Source: Actinomycetota bacterium
Lineage (GTDB): Bacteria > Actinomycetota > Geothermincolia > Geothermincolales > RBG-13-55-18
Direction of reading: 5' to 3'
Assembly: GCA_003598015.1 (NCBI GenBank)
Contig: QZKE01000068.1
Span: 1 to 64,000, forward strand
DNA length: 64,000 nt
The position numbers and the translations under genes are program-made. Position 1 is the first letter of the stretch. Every line of letters begins with the position of its first letter. Shown here one piece after another: positions 7,931-17,307 of the stretch. The notes under the pieces are model-generated. The model was given only the letters and a program-made list of their open reading frames with translations. It did no database searches and had not been told where the DNA came from.

Positions 7931-8071
7931 CTAGGCCTTTTTGCTCCTGGTCTGCGCCGCTATCTCACTTCCCTTGCGCATCTGCTTCTCCATGGTTACA
8001 CACGGGTACTTAGAATCGGCGCAATGAGGGCAGCAGAGTCCTCCTTTTTCCTTGCCTTCCTTTTTAGCCAT
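7931..8071 (-). CDS. Small Cys-rich (zinc-finger-like) protein
   Basis: A 46-residue reading frame starting MAKKEGKEKG with a strong GAGGAGG eight or so bases upstream. It contains CCPHC followed by a Cys eight residues later (SKYPC), a possible single zinc site, then a basic amphipathic tail ending TRSKKA. It sits downstream of the Crp/Fnr gene on the same strand. No family is recognised. The ribosome site and Cys spacing make it more likely real than not. Confidence 0.6.
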   Translation of the reverse strand: MAKKEGKEKGGLCCPHCADSKYPCVTMEKQMRKGSEIAAQTRSKKA

Positions 8072-8192
8072 TCCAACCTCCTCGTATCATTCCTTGCCGT
8101 CTTTGCTTCTCCCAGCATAATCCGCCCATCATCTCCAGGCCATGATTCAAATCAAACAGGGGGATCCGGGAGCCGCATGGAGAACGCGCATC

Positions 8193-8870
8193 CTAAATAC
8201 CGTCGAAATATGCCTGCAAGGCGCTTTTGTCCTTGACCACCAGGTACTTGCCGTCGGTGGTGAGGATCTCCTCCTTTTTAAGACGGCTCATTATACGGGA
8301 TACCGTCTCCTCCGTGGATCCCACCAGGCCGGCGATGTCGCGATTGGTCAGGGGGGTATCGATGACCAGGCCGCACTTGTCGCTTATGCCGATCTCGCTC
8401 GCCATCTTCATGAGGATGCATGCGATGCGCTTTTCCACCTTCTCCCCGGCGATACAGCGATCCTTGTGGTACGCCTGGTCGAGTTTGCGCACCACGAGCC
8501 TGATGATGTACAGGGCGAAGAGGGGATCCCTGGAGGCCAGCCACTGCAGGTCGTCCCAGCTCACCCTCCATACTCGCGACGATTCCCGGGCGACCGCGGA
8601 GTACGAATATACCCCTTCCTCGTACAGTGCTCCCTCCCCGAATACGTCCCCGGCGTAGAGGAAATCGAGGATATACAGCTTGCCGTCTCCATGGACGATG
8701 TTCGCCTCCACCGTGCCTTCCTCCACGAGGTAGAGGTGGGTGGCTTCATCCTGGTCTATGAATATATATTGTTCGCGGTCGACGCTTTCGGGCTTGAACA
8801 ACTCCTTGGCCTCTTCGCGCAGGCCTTCCTCCAGGTTGTTCAGAAACTCCCGCAGCTTACCGTCATCCAT
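8193..8870 (-). CDS. Crp/Fnr-family transcriptional regulator
   Basis: A 225-residue regulator. The N-terminal cyclic-nucleotide-binding beta-roll (about residues 20-135) includes the GDVFGEGALYEEGVYSYSAVA jelly-roll stretch. It lacks the RxS phosphate-binding pair of true cAMP-binding Crp, and no Fnr Fe-S cysteine cluster is visible. The C-terminal winged helix reads LTNRDIAGLVGSTEETVSRIMSRLKKE, the canonical E..SR recognition helix. The ATG at 8870 is preceded by GGAGGAAG, which overrules the longer frame. Effector and regulon are unknown. Confidence 0.92.
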   Translation of the reverse strand: MDDGKLREFLNNLEEGLREEAKELFKPESVDREQYIFIDQDEATHLYLVEEGTVEANIVHGDGKLYILDFLYAGDVFGEGALYEEGVYSYSAVARESSRVWRVSWDDLQWLASRDPLFALYIIRLVVRKLDQAYHKDRCIAGEKVEKRIACILMKMASEIGISDKCGLVIDTPLTNRDIAGLVGSTEETVSRIMSRLKKEEILTTDGKYLVVKDKSALQAYFDGI

Positions 8871-9036
8871 AATCTTCCTCCGCAGGGGCAACGCGGGATG
8901 GCTGCTCCTGTCATGCGCGATGCTGCCAGTTGATAGAATTATATAACATAAGAGATATCCTGGCCCGATGGGATTTTGACGCCAGGCCTGCCTGTAATGC
9001 TATATTGGATAGGACAGGTGATCTTGGCGCATCTTT

Positions 9037-10293
9037 GTGAAAGGCTCAGGCATGCTCGAGGACCTCATCCCCCGCAGCGCGGATATGGTCCTGCTCATCA
9101 CGGGCATGGCCCTGTTCCTCGGATGGGGTGTTGGTAGGCTGGCCCAGAAGATCAAGATCCCCCAGGTCGTGGGGCATATCGTCCTGGGGGTCATCCTGGG
9201 GACTTCCGTTCTGGGCGTGCTGAACAGGCAGACCCTCGACAGCCTGGTATTCATCAACTTTCTCGCCCTGGGGTTCATCGGATTCGACATCGGCGGAGAG
9301 CTCTCCCTGCGTGGACTGCGCAAGCTGGGCAGGCCGATACTGTGGATCTCCATCCTGGAGGCGCTGGGGGCGTTTCTCCTCGTCACCATCGCGATATACG
9401 TATATACGCGCAAGCTCTACCTGGCGCTCATCTTCGGTGCGCTTTCCTCGGCCACCGCTCCCGCCGCGACCGTCGACGTGCTGCGGGAATACCAGGCGTC
9501 GGGTCCGCTCACCACCACCCTTTTCGCGGTGGTAGGGATAGACGACGGGCTGGCCATCGCCATCTACGCCTTCGCCGCTTTCTTCGCCAAGATACTGCTG
9601 TCGGGGGCGGAGACAGTCAACTACGCCAAGGTCATCCTGCTTCCCTTCGCGGAGATCCTGGGGGCCCTCGCGATGGGTTTCGTCATCGGGCTCCTGCTGC
9701 TCCTGCTGGTACGCAAGATAACCTCGCGGGCGACGATACTCATCTTCGTCATCGGCTCCGTCCTGGTCACCACGGGCCTGGCGAATCTCCTCAACCTCTC
9801 ACTCATCCTGGCCAACATGGCCGTCGGTATGACCATCATCAACCTGCCCCGCTACGGCAGGCCCGACCTTTTCGAGGTGGCGCGCGGCATAACGCCGCCG
9901 CTCTTCATCCTCTTCTTCGTCCTGGTGGGAGCGAGGCTGGATATCGCCAAGCTGGCTTCCCTGGGCGTTATAGGCCTGCTCTACGTGATCTTCCGGACCG
10001 CCGGCAAGCAATCGGGGACCTATGTGGGGGCGCGTATCGGCAAGGCGCCGAACGCGGTCTCCCGCTACCTGGGATTGTGTCTCTTCTCCCAGGCCGGCGT
10101 GGCCATCGGGCTGTCCATCGAGACCGCGCTGGAGTTCGGTGTGCCGGAATTCGGAACGGCGGGATTGGAGCTGGGGGCCATGGCCATTACGGTCATCGCA
10201 GCGACCACGCTCATCTTCCAGCTCATCGGCCCCCCCTGCACCCGCTACGCGGTTATCAAGGCGGGCGAGGCACAGGTCGTCAAGAAAAAGTAA
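9037..10293 (+). CDS. CPA2-family cation:proton antiporter (Kef/NapA type)
   Basis: An integral membrane protein of about 418 residues with roughly 12 hydrophobic segments. Family signs are the early IPQVVGHIVLGVILGTSVLG re-entrant segment, FIGFDIGGELS, and SSATAPAATVDVLRE followed by VGIDDGLAIAIYAFAAFF, where the Asp pair is the ion-binding site. No RCK/TrkA domain is fused, but a CBS-pair protein follows 120 bases later and may gate it. The start is GTG at 9037 or ATG at 9052, and neither has a strong SD. Confidence 0.9.
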   Translation: MKGSGMLEDLIPRSADMVLLITGMALFLGWGVGRLAQKIKIPQVVGHIVLGVILGTSVLGVLNRQTLDSLVFINFLALGFIGFDIGGELSLRGLRKLGRPILWISILEALGAFLLVTIAIYVYTRKLYLALIFGALSSATAPAATVDVLREYQASGPLTTTLFAVVGIDDGLAIAIYAFAAFFAKILLSGAETVNYAKVILLPFAEILGALAMGFVIGLLLLLLVRKITSRATILIFVIGSVLVTTGLANLLNLSLILANMAVGMTIINLPRYGRPDLFEVARGITPPLFILFFVLVGARLDIAKLASLGVIGLLYVIFRTAGKQSGTYVGARIGKAPNAVSRYLGLCLFSQAGVAIGLSIETALEFGVPEFGTAGLELGAMAITVIAATTLIFQLIGPPCTRYAVIKAGEAQVVKKK

Positions 10294-10414
10294 GGCCGGG
10301 GATGAGTGCAATATTCGACTGGCTGGAGGGGGATTATTGAGTAGAGAGGTTCCCGGAATGGAACAGGACAGAGCGGGGGCGACTTGGAAACAGGTAGTAA
10401 AGGGGGTGTTGAAG

Positions 10415-10849
10415 ATGCCCAAGATGCACTTGCTGTCAGGCAGACCGGTTAGGGAGTTTATGAGCTGCAACGTGATCTGCGTACACGAGAACGAGCCCAT
10501 AGAGGACCTGGTATGGAGATTCCAGCGCTATCGCTACGCCGGCTTCCCGGTGGTCAACGACAAAGGGGAACTCGTCGGCGTGGTCAGGGATTCGGACATC
10601 CTGAAGCTGTTCCTTATGACCCGTCCCGACTCCATACTGGCCGAGAAGGCGAAGGACGTCATGCGCGTACCGCCGCAGACGATATCCCCCGATGCCACCG
10701 CCCAGGAGGCGGTGGAGAAGATGTTCGATGCCAACGTTCGCCTGCTGGTGGTAGAGGAGAAGAAGCAGATCCTGGGGGTCATCAGCCGCGAGGACCTGGT
10801 CTGCGGTATCTTCACCAAGAAGGACGAGGAGAAGTGGCCGCGGGCTTGA
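10415..10849 (+). CDS. CBS-domain-pair protein
   Basis: A 144-residue Bateman module: CBS1 spans about residues 12-70 (VREFMSCNVICVHENEPIEDLV...GFPVVNDKGELVGVVRDSDIL) and CBS2 about 80-138 (AKDVMRVPPQTISPDATAQEAV...GVISREDLV). Such pairs bind adenosyl nucleotides and regulate partner proteins. The partner here may be the adjacent antiporter. I took the ATG at 10415 with AAGGGGGTG upstream. An ATG at 10358 (MEQDRAG..., weaker SD) would add 19 residues. Confidence 0.88.
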   Translation: MPKMHLLSGRPVREFMSCNVICVHENEPIEDLVWRFQRYRYAGFPVVNDKGELVGVVRDSDILKLFLMTRPDSILAEKAKDVMRVPPQTISPDATAQEAVEKMFDANVRLLVVEEKKQILGVISREDLVCGIFTKKDEEKWPRA

Positions 10850-10888
10850 GGCCTTTGATGGCCGTCAGAGCGTGTTTACCGAAGTTGA

Positions 10889-10927
10889 GGGGTCAGGTCT
10901 TGTTTTTTGCTACCCCCAGGGGTATGC
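10889..10927. repeat. Solo half of the GGGGTCAGGTCTTG repeat element
   Basis: It begins GGGGTCAGGTCTTGTTTTTT like the left end at 3044, but continues into GCTACCCCCAGGGGTATGC with no matching right arm. It looks like an internally deleted copy. The remaining intergenic DNA to 11132 shows nothing recognisable. Confidence 0.6.
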
Positions 10928-11132
10928 GTCAATGCTGACATTCTCTCCCACATCTCCCGGTAAAAGACTTCAGGCTCACCTACTCTTACTCTGAAGAATG
11001 CGATTAGGGCGCGATATCTTATATTGGACGAAGTCGACTTGCGGTGAGGCCATTTTCATCCACGGTAGTGTCGCGACCGCGCGACATGGACTACTGACCC
11101 CGCAGCGGATCATAAGGCACTGAATGCTGGTA

Positions 11133-12422
11133 TCATTCCCCCGCTGGACTGATGACGAACTCCCGGGAGAAGGTGGGGAATAAGACAAGGATGGCAGCCA
11201 TCGCGAGGCAGGCGAGGCCGCCAGCCAGGAGGGCGTGTCCCACGCCGACCAGGTCCGACAGCCACCCCAGGGCCAGGCCCCCCACCGGAAATATGCCGAG
11301 GTACACCATGATCATCAGGCTCATCACCCTCCCCTCCATGTCATGCCGGGAGCGCGCCTGCAGGACCGCCGTGGCTACGGAGTTGAACATCAGGAAGCTC
11401 AGACCCGTCCCGAAGGCCATCAGGCAGGACAGCCAGTAGGCCTGCGAGGCCGAGAAGCCCAGGAGAAAGACCGCGAAGGAAAAGGAGGACATCTTCATGA
11501 TGGTAGAGCCTTCCAGGTAGCGATTGAGGCGGGCCACGACGGGCATCCCGATTACCGCGCCGAGCCCCGTCATCCCCATGAGCAAGCCGTAGCTGCTCTC
11601 CCCTTTTCCCAATACGTCCTTACACGCCGCCGGGATGAGGACGATGTAGGAGTAGCCAAAGAAGGAGAACACCCCCACCGTGGCCAGGAGCCTGACCATC
11701 CACGGTCTGGAGCGTACGTAGCGGAGGCCCTCCCGGATATGGGCCAGGGTGTTGCCGGCGGCGCGGGGCGGGGGAGGTATCTTAACCCCGGAGAACAGCA
11801 CCAGGATGATGAAGCAGAGAAAGGTCAGGGCGTTTATATAGAAGGCGGCGGCCACCGACCACAGGAGCACCAGGCCCCCGAGGGTCGGTCCCACGAAACG
11901 GGCCAGGTTGAACTGGGCGTTGTTCAGGGCCACCGCGTCCAGGATGGTATCCGTGGAAACCAGGTCGGGGATGGTGGCGACCCAGGAGATCACGAAGAAG
12001 GCATAGGCCGTTCCCCCTACGGCCAGGAGGGCGATGATCAAAGGCATGGAGACATGGCCCGTGCCGATCACGAGTCCGACGGACAGGGCGGAAAGCGACA
12101 TCACCGCCTGGGTCACGACGATCACCCGTTTGCGGTTGAAATAGTCGGCGATGATGCCGGAGAACAGGCCGAGCAGCAGGATGGGCACCCAGTTCACCAT
12201 GTTGGCCAGGCCTACCCAGACATCCGTGCCCGTGTGCTCCCGCACGAACCACAGCAAGGCGGCAGTCTGCAGCCAGGTCCCGATGCTCGAGATGAAGGCG
12301 CCGCCGAGGAAGAAACGGAAATCCCTGAAGTAGAGGGCCGGAAAGATATCCTGTCGCAGGCGGGACGGGGTCCCCGTTTCCGGCGTCACAGAGCCGTTAT
12401 CGCCGCCGTTGTCTCCCGCCAA
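11133..12422 (-). CDS. MFS exporter (EntS/DUF894-like)
   Basis: A 429-residue major-facilitator protein with about 12 membrane segments. Characteristic stretches are LRDFRFFLGGAFIS-like FRDFRFFLGGAFISSIGTW at the first helix, LLLGLFSGIIADYFNRKRVI at the loop 2-3 motif and NNAQFNLARFVGPTLGG in the middle. The Asp/Arg loop motif and NLAR..GP are typical of the MFS_3 group that includes the enterobactin exporter. It starts with TTG after GGAAGGAGG. The substrate cannot be inferred. Confidence 0.88.
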   Translation of the reverse strand: MAGDNGGDNGSVTPETGTPSRLRQDIFPALYFRDFRFFLGGAFISSIGTWLQTAALLWFVREHTGTDVWVGLANMVNWVPILLLGLFSGIIADYFNRKRVIVVTQAVMSLSALSVGLVIGTGHVSMPLIIALLAVGGTAYAFFVISWVATIPDLVSTDTILDAVALNNAQFNLARFVGPTLGGLVLLWSVAAAFYINALTFLCFIILVLFSGVKIPPPPRAAGNTLAHIREGLRYVRSRPWMVRLLATVGVFSFFGYSYIVLIPAACKDVLGKGESSYGLLMGMTGLGAVIGMPVVARLNRYLEGSTIMKMSSFSFAVFLLGFSASQAYWLSCLMAFGTGLSFLMFNSVATAVLQARSRHDMEGRVMSLMIMVYLGIFPVGGLALGWLSDLVGVGHALLAGGLACLAMAAILVLFPTFSREFVISPAGE

Positions 12423-12630
12423 TCGGCCTCCTTCCAGCTAAGTCGAGCCTCGGGACATGACCAGGTATAAGGCCTTGTTGTTCGAGTAATATGACTGCCG
12501 ATAGAGCTTATCCCCTCTAATATTAACCGCATATGGATGGTTGCCAATAGGGTTAAGTCTTGAGCCGGGCCCGACAGCGAGCCTGCCACCGAGGCTTGAC
12601 GAATGGTTGGGTGGTTGGGGGTCATGGTTG

Positions 12631-12750
12631 GGGGTCAGGTCTTTCATTTTGCATACTCGGGTACTACTATCTATCAAATGACAAGGCCAAGTGCGTAGTG
12701 GTAGGCTGCCGTTCAAATACCCGAGTATGCAAAATGAAAGACCTGACCCC
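12631..12750. repeat. 120-bp inverted-repeat element (perfect 33-bp ends)
   Basis: The left arm starts GGGGTCAGGTCTTTCATTTT and continues through GCATACTCGGGTA. The right arm is its exact complement over 33 bases. The roughly 54-bp centre has no reading frame. It lies in the divergent intergenic region between the MFS gene and the CoA-ligase-like gene. Confidence 0.85.
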
Positions 12751-12828
12751 TAGCTTGTTTATCGTATATAATGGCACACAATAATTAAGGAAGTGGTGCT
12801 CGGAAGGTCGGTTTTTTAAGGCATATCA

Positions 12829-14415
12829 GTGCGAGAGAACAACTTTACCCGCGATTTCGACAAGCTCTTCAACCCCAGGTCGGTGGCGGTGGTGGGCGCC
12901 TCCAACATGCTCGGCAAGTGGGGCTTCAATATGCCCATGAACATGATCGGGGGCGGTTACCGGGGCGACCTGTATATGGTCAACCCCCGCGAGGAGCGCG
13001 TGCTGGGATTCCCTGCCTATCCCTCACTGAAGGACATACCCGCACCGGTAGATCTCCTCGTGGTGGCCATCCCCGCGCGCAAGGTCGCGGACGTCCTCGG
13101 CGAAGCCGCGGAGAAAGGCATATGCAACGCCATCGTGGTCTCCTCCAACTTCGGCGAGGTGGGGGAGGAGGGCGCCCGGATGGAACGCCAGGTCGCGGAC
13201 ATCGCCAGCCAGGCCGGCATCAGCATCGTCGGGCCCAACACCATGGGCATCTACAGCAAGACCAGTTCCCTCTGCTGCCTGGGGGCCCCGGTCTTCCCCC
13301 TCGAGGGAAGCGTGGGCTTCGTCTCCCAGAGCGGCAACCTCGGCGTGCAGCTCATGACCTGGGGATACCGCAAGGGCGTGGGTTTCAGCCGCTTCGTAGG
13401 CAGTGGCAACGCCGCCAACACCGACATCAGCGACTGGCTGGAGTACCTGGGCGACGACACCGAGACCGACACCATCATCCTCTACATCGAGGGCATCAAG
13501 GACGGGAGGAGATTCCTCGAGGTGGCGCGGCGCATCACCCCCCGCAAGCCGGTCATCGCCCTCAAGGCGGGCAAGGGACGGCAGGGCGAGCGGGCGGTGC
13601 TCTCCCATTCCGGGTCCCTGGCCGGACCTTTCGAACTCTTCCGGGGAGCCATGGAACAGGCGGGTATCATCGAGGCGGAGACCACCGAGGAACTGGTGGA
13701 CCTGGCCGCGGCCTTCTCGTCCCTTCCCATTCCCAGGGGCGCCAGGGTGGGCGTGATGACCCTGGGGGGCGGCTGGGGGGTCGCGGCGGCCGACTCCTTC
13801 GACCGCGAGGGCCTGGAGCTCGCCGTCCTCCCGCAGGAGGTCATCGCGGAACTGGACAAGTTCCTGCCCAGTTTCTGGAGCCATCGCAATCCGGTGGATA
13901 TCGTGGGCAACGTGCAGAGGAGCAACCATTTTCGCGTCATCGACGCCATGGCCACCTGCGACGAGGTCGACATGCTCATCACCATGGGCACGCTGCTGGG
14001 CAGGGATTTCTGGCTGGAGAACATGTTCAAGACCTCCGTGCGCCCCTTCCTGAGCATGCTGCGCTACCGCACCACCATGCTCCCCTTCTTCCAGCTCTCC
14101 ATCTGGAAGGGTTTCCGGGAGTCGCTCTCCCGCCGCGGGGAGCGCAACCCGGAGGGTTCCGGCGGCATCAACCCCGGCGAGGCCTGGCAGTGGACGGACA
14201 CCGCCATCATCCGCCGCATCAAGCGCCTCATGCAGCAGGAGAGGAAGCCCATCATCGCGGTGGCCGTGAACGAGGGTGAGAGGTCCGCCTCCTTCCGCAT
14301 GCGCAACTCCGGCGTCTTCACCGCCACCACGCCAGAGAGGGCGGTACGCGTGGCGGGCAAGCTCGCCCGCTACTCCCGCTTCCTCGCAGCGCAGGCGAAA
14401 AAGGCGGGCGCCTGA
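12829..14415 (+). CDS. NDP-forming acyl-CoA synthetase alpha-subunit-like protein
   Basis: A 528-residue protein with an N-terminal CoA-binding Rossmann domain (NPRSVAVVGASNMLGKWGF), then two succinyl-CoA-ligase-like domains (GPNTMGIY; FVSQSGNLG; GFSRFVGSGNAANTD). LSHSGSLAGP carries the phosphohistidine-type His of acetate-CoA ligase (ADP-forming). No ATP-grasp beta subunit is fused or adjacent, so it needs a partner or acts differently. The start is GTG with AAGG a few bases ahead. It precedes the thiolase/SDR unit and probably activates a carboxylic acid. Confidence 0.85.
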   Translation: MRENNFTRDFDKLFNPRSVAVVGASNMLGKWGFNMPMNMIGGGYRGDLYMVNPREERVLGFPAYPSLKDIPAPVDLLVVAIPARKVADVLGEAAEKGICNAIVVSSNFGEVGEEGARMERQVADIASQAGISIVGPNTMGIYSKTSSLCCLGAPVFPLEGSVGFVSQSGNLGVQLMTWGYRKGVGFSRFVGSGNAANTDISDWLEYLGDDTETDTIILYIEGIKDGRRFLEVARRITPRKPVIALKAGKGRQGERAVLSHSGSLAGPFELFRGAMEQAGIIEAETTEELVDLAAAFSSLPIPRGARVGVMTLGGGWGVAAADSFDREGLELAVLPQEVIAELDKFLPSFWSHRNPVDIVGNVQRSNHFRVIDAMATCDEVDMLITMGTLLGRDFWLENMFKTSVRPFLSMLRYRTTMLPFFQLSIWKGFRESLSRRGERNPEGSGGINPGEAWQWTDTAIIRRIKRLMQQERKPIIAVAVNEGERSASFRMRNSGVFTATTPERAVRVAGKLARYSRFLAAQAKKAGA

Positions 14416-14460
14416 CGATACCGAGCGCCGCGACCCGCTCACCCGCCCCCCCGCGGCATA

Positions 14461-14521
14461 TTGACAGGGGAAACTCCGCCCTATATCATAAATGAACAAA
14501 GAACCAATATAGTCATTTATA
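14461..14521 (+). promoter_or_regulatory. Sigma-A promoter with 34-bp operator ahead of thiolase operon
   Basis: TTGACA at 14461-14466, a 17-base spacer and TATCAT at 14484-14489. An imperfect palindrome beginning ATAAATGA and ending TCATTTATA covers 14488-14521, overlapping the -10 and start region. By eye it matches 26 of 34 positions of the site at 35121-35154 (opposite strand) in front of the acyl-CoA dehydrogenase operon. It is probably bound by the TetR protein encoded at 16661. Confidence 0.65.
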
Positions 14522-14579
14522 TAACTAAGCAAGGCCTGCACGTTTGTTGGAGCAGGTCAACGGGGACAGGAGGAAAGAC

Positions 14580-15773
14580 ATGCGCGACGTGTATATCATC
14601 GGGGTGGGGATGACCGCCTTTGGGAAGTTCCTGGACACCGGCATGAAGCAACTGGCGGCCGAGGCGGTGGGGGCGGCCCTGGAAGACGCCGGCATACCCC
14701 GTGAAGAGCTCGCCTTCGCCGCGGTGGGGAATTCCGGATGGGGAGCCTACAGCGGGCAGACGACCATACGCGGGCAGGTAGTGCTGCGTCCCCTGGGTAT
14801 CGGGGCCATTCCGATCATAAACGTGGAGAACGCCTGCGCCTGCGCCTCCACCGCCCTGCATAACGCCTGGCTCTACGTGGCATCGGGGCAATGCGAGGCG
14901 GCCCTCGCGCTGGGCATGGAGAAGATCTACCACCCGGAGAAGGAAAAGGTCATGCAGTCCTTCATCGGCGGCACCGACGTGGAGGAGAGCCTGAAGCTCA
15001 TCGCGGAGGCGCTGCAGAGCGGGCAGAACCCGCATACCATCTTCATGGATATCTATGCGCGGGAGGCGCGGCGGCACATGGAAAGATATGGAACCACGCA
15101 GCGCCAGCTGGCGGTGATCGCCTCCAAGAACCACCATCACAGCACCATGAACCCGAAGGCCCAGTACCGCGTGGAATACAGTGTGGAGGAGGTGCTGGCG
15201 GACAAGGAGGTCACCTTCCCCCTCACCCGGGCCATGTGCTCGCCCATAGGTGACGGCGCCGCTGCGGCCGTGGTATGCAGCGGCGATTACCTCGACCGGC
15301 TAAGCGGGGCCAGGCCGGTGAAGATCCTCGCCTCCATCCTCGGCTCGGGGATGGACCGCGATCCCGATGGGCCTCACATCTGCCGCCGGCTGTCGGAGAA
15401 GGCCTACGAGATGGCGGGCCTGGGGCCGGAGGATATCGACGTGGCGGAGGTGCACGATGCCACCTCCTACGCCGAGCTGTCCGCATGCGAGAACCTGGGC
15501 TTCTGCGCTCCCGGGGAGGGAGGCCCGTTCGCCGAGACGGGGGCCACCGCCCTGGGGGGAAAGACCCCCATTAACACCAGCGGGGGGCTGGAGAGCAAGG
15601 GGCACCCGGTGGGGGCGACGGGGCTGGCGCAGGTGGCGGAGATCGTGTGGCAGCTGCGGGGGGAGGCCGGAGACAGGCAGGTGGAGGGCGCCAGGATAGG
15701 TCTGACCCAGAACGGCGGCGGGGCCATCGAGCCCGAGGAGGCCGCCATGGGTATCCACATCCTGGCGGTTTGA
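14580..15773 (+). CDS. Thiolase-superfamily acyltransferase (SCP-x type)
   Basis: A 397-residue thiolase fold protein. The nucleophile motif ENACACAST holds the acyl-accepting Cys. Later active-site motifs are EVHDATSYAE (His-Asp) and GGLESKGHPVGATG. The SCP2-thiolase group cleaves or forms 3-ketoacyl-CoA, often branched or sterol-derived. The ATG at 14580 has GGAGGAAAG directly upstream, and a TTG 36 bases earlier is not supported. It is followed by an SDR and a TetR gene on the same strand. Confidence 0.92.
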   Translation: MRDVYIIGVGMTAFGKFLDTGMKQLAAEAVGAALEDAGIPREELAFAAVGNSGWGAYSGQTTIRGQVVLRPLGIGAIPIINVENACACASTALHNAWLYVASGQCEAALALGMEKIYHPEKEKVMQSFIGGTDVEESLKLIAEALQSGQNPHTIFMDIYAREARRHMERYGTTQRQLAVIASKNHHHSTMNPKAQYRVEYSVEEVLADKEVTFPLTRAMCSPIGDGAAAAVVCSGDYLDRLSGARPVKILASILGSGMDRDPDGPHICRRLSEKAYEMAGLGPEDIDVAEVHDATSYAELSACENLGFCAPGEGGPFAETGATALGGKTPINTSGGLESKGHPVGATGLAQVAEIVWQLRGEAGDRQVEGARIGLTQNGGGAIEPEEAAMGIHILAV

Positions 15774-15795
15774 GGCAGGAGCAAGGAGGATAAGC

Positions 15796-16551
15796 ATGGA
15801 CTTTTCGGGTAAATCCATCGTCATCACCGGCGCCGGAGCGGGCGTGGGAAGGAGGACCGCCCTGGAGATGGCCGCGCGCGGGGGCATGCTCACCGTGAGC
15901 GACATCGATGCGTCCAAGGCGGAAGGCGTCGCGGGCGAGATCTCAGGCGCCGGCGGCCGGGCTATCGCGGCCAAGGCCGACGTGAGGGAATACGGGGAGA
16001 TGGAGGCGATGATAGGTGCCGCCATCGCCGAGTTCGGGCAGGTGGATGTCCTCATCAACAACGCTGGCACCGGCATCCCCAAGCCCTTTATCATGACCGA
16101 CCCCCAGGAGTGGAACTTCGATATCGGCATCTGCCTCTTCGGGGTGATGAACGGCTGCCGCGCCGTCCTCCCGCACATGGTGGAGAGAAATGCGGGCAGG
16201 ATCGTGAACATCTGCTCCGACGCCGGCCGCGTGGGAGAGCCCACGCTCGCCGCCTACTCCGCGGCCAAGGCGGGGGTGGTCGGCTTCACCAAGGCCATCG
16301 CCAAGGAGGTGGCGCGCAACAACGTGCTGGTCAACTGCGTCTGTTTCTCCACCATACGCACGGAGCTCATGGCCAGCCTCTTCCAGATGAACGCGGAGAT
16401 GGAGCCGAAGATGGTCAAGCGTTATCCCATGCGGCGCATAGGGGAGATGGAGGAGGCCGCCAACACCGTCATGCTCATGTGCTCGGAGTACGTCACCTTC
16501 GTGACCGGCCAGGTCCTCTCCTGCAACGGCGGATATGCCATGGTGGACTGA
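15796..16551 (+). CDS. Short-chain dehydrogenase/reductase
   Basis: A 251-residue classical SDR. The nucleotide-binding TGAGAGVGRR is at residues 11-20, the acidic D of SDID suggests an NAD preference, and NNAG is at about 89. The catalytic Ser-Tyr-Lys is in ICSDAGRVGEPTLAAYSAAKAG. The C-terminus has the usual VTGQVLSCNGGYAM. It lies 22 bases after the thiolase with AAGGAGGATAAGC before the ATG. It likely acts on a 3-hydroxyacyl-CoA or related alcohol in the same pathway. Confidence 0.92.
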   Translation: MDFSGKSIVITGAGAGVGRRTALEMAARGGMLTVSDIDASKAEGVAGEISGAGGRAIAAKADVREYGEMEAMIGAAIAEFGQVDVLINNAGTGIPKPFIMTDPQEWNFDIGICLFGVMNGCRAVLPHMVERNAGRIVNICSDAGRVGEPTLAAYSAAKAGVVGFTKAIAKEVARNNVLVNCVCFSTIRTELMASLFQMNAEMEPKMVKRYPMRRIGEMEEAANTVMLMCSEYVTFVTGQVLSCNGGYAMVD

Positions 16552-16660
16552 GCGTGCGGCCCGGACGGGCGCGGCCGAACCAGGCGCTTGCGCGCGGCGG
16601 GCCCGCTCAGGATAATGTGTGTGGCGGACGATCGAGAGCGCTGCGACGCGGCGGGAGAAG

Positions 16661-17266
16661 ATGGGAAACATAAGGAGCATCACCGAGGAGGAGAAAGAAG
16701 AGCGCCGGCACGCCATCATGGAGGCGGCCAAGGGACGCTTCCAGCGCTTCGGCTTCTCCAAGACCACCATGGAGGAGATCGCCGCCGACGCGGGTATCAG
16801 CAAGGGCACCATCTATCTCTATTTTCAGAACAAGGAAGACATCTTCTACGAACTGCTGGGAAAGGAAGCCCTGGACATGGAGCGCTTCCTGTTCCGGCGC
16901 GTCGTAGACGAGCCCAGCGTCATCAGGCAGCTGGAGATGATCTTCACGGGGGCCATGGAATACCTGCAGGACCATCCCTATCTGGACAGCATCCTCAGGC
17001 GCGACGTGGAGCTGGTGTCGACGCGCATCCTGAAATATATCTTCTCCATCGAGGACCACTACGTCTCAGTCATCGAGGACTACGTGCGCCGGGGGATGGA
17101 GGAAGGCGAGATAGAACAGGCCAACCCGCGTATCGTGGCCTACGTCCTCTACAAGGTCTTCGAGGCCTTCTCCTATGCTTCCACCCTGGAGGAAGGGGAT
17201 TTCACCAAGAAGGACATCGAGGACTTCATCCCCCGCCTCATCCGCCGCGCGCTGGAGAAGGCATAG
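16661..17266 (+). CDS. TetR/AcrR-family transcriptional regulator
   Basis: A 201-residue regulator. The N-terminal helix-turn-helix reads FGFSKTTMEEIAADAGISKGTIYLYFQNKEDIF, the TetR_N signature. The C-terminal ligand-binding half is unassigned. The start chosen at 16661 (MGNIRSI) follows GGGAGAAG. It is co-oriented with thiolase and SDR and probably controls the palindromic operators found at 14488 and 35121. The inducer is most likely a fatty or other acyl-CoA, which is inference only. Confidence 0.9.
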   Translation: MGNIRSITEEEKEERRHAIMEAAKGRFQRFGFSKTTMEEIAADAGISKGTIYLYFQNKEDIFYELLGKEALDMERFLFRRVVDEPSVIRQLEMIFTGAMEYLQDHPYLDSILRRDVELVSTRILKYIFSIEDHYVSVIEDYVRRGMEEGEIEQANPRIVAYVLYKVFEAFSYASTLEEGDFTKKDIEDFIPRLIRRALEKA

Positions 17267-17307
17267 GGGCCGGCCCATGGCCTTGCACGGCGGGCTCGCA
17301 TGTGGCC

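Noticed and set aside
10302-10340. 12-codon frame after the antiporter
   Set aside because: Too short, no conservation evidence. Probably chance.
12918-14541. Frames of 453 (+) and 505 (-) codons over the CoA-ligase-like gene
   Set aside because: Low-complexity Arg/Gly/His-rich products typical of wrong-frame reading of GC-rich DNA. The 528-codon frame has clear domain motifs.
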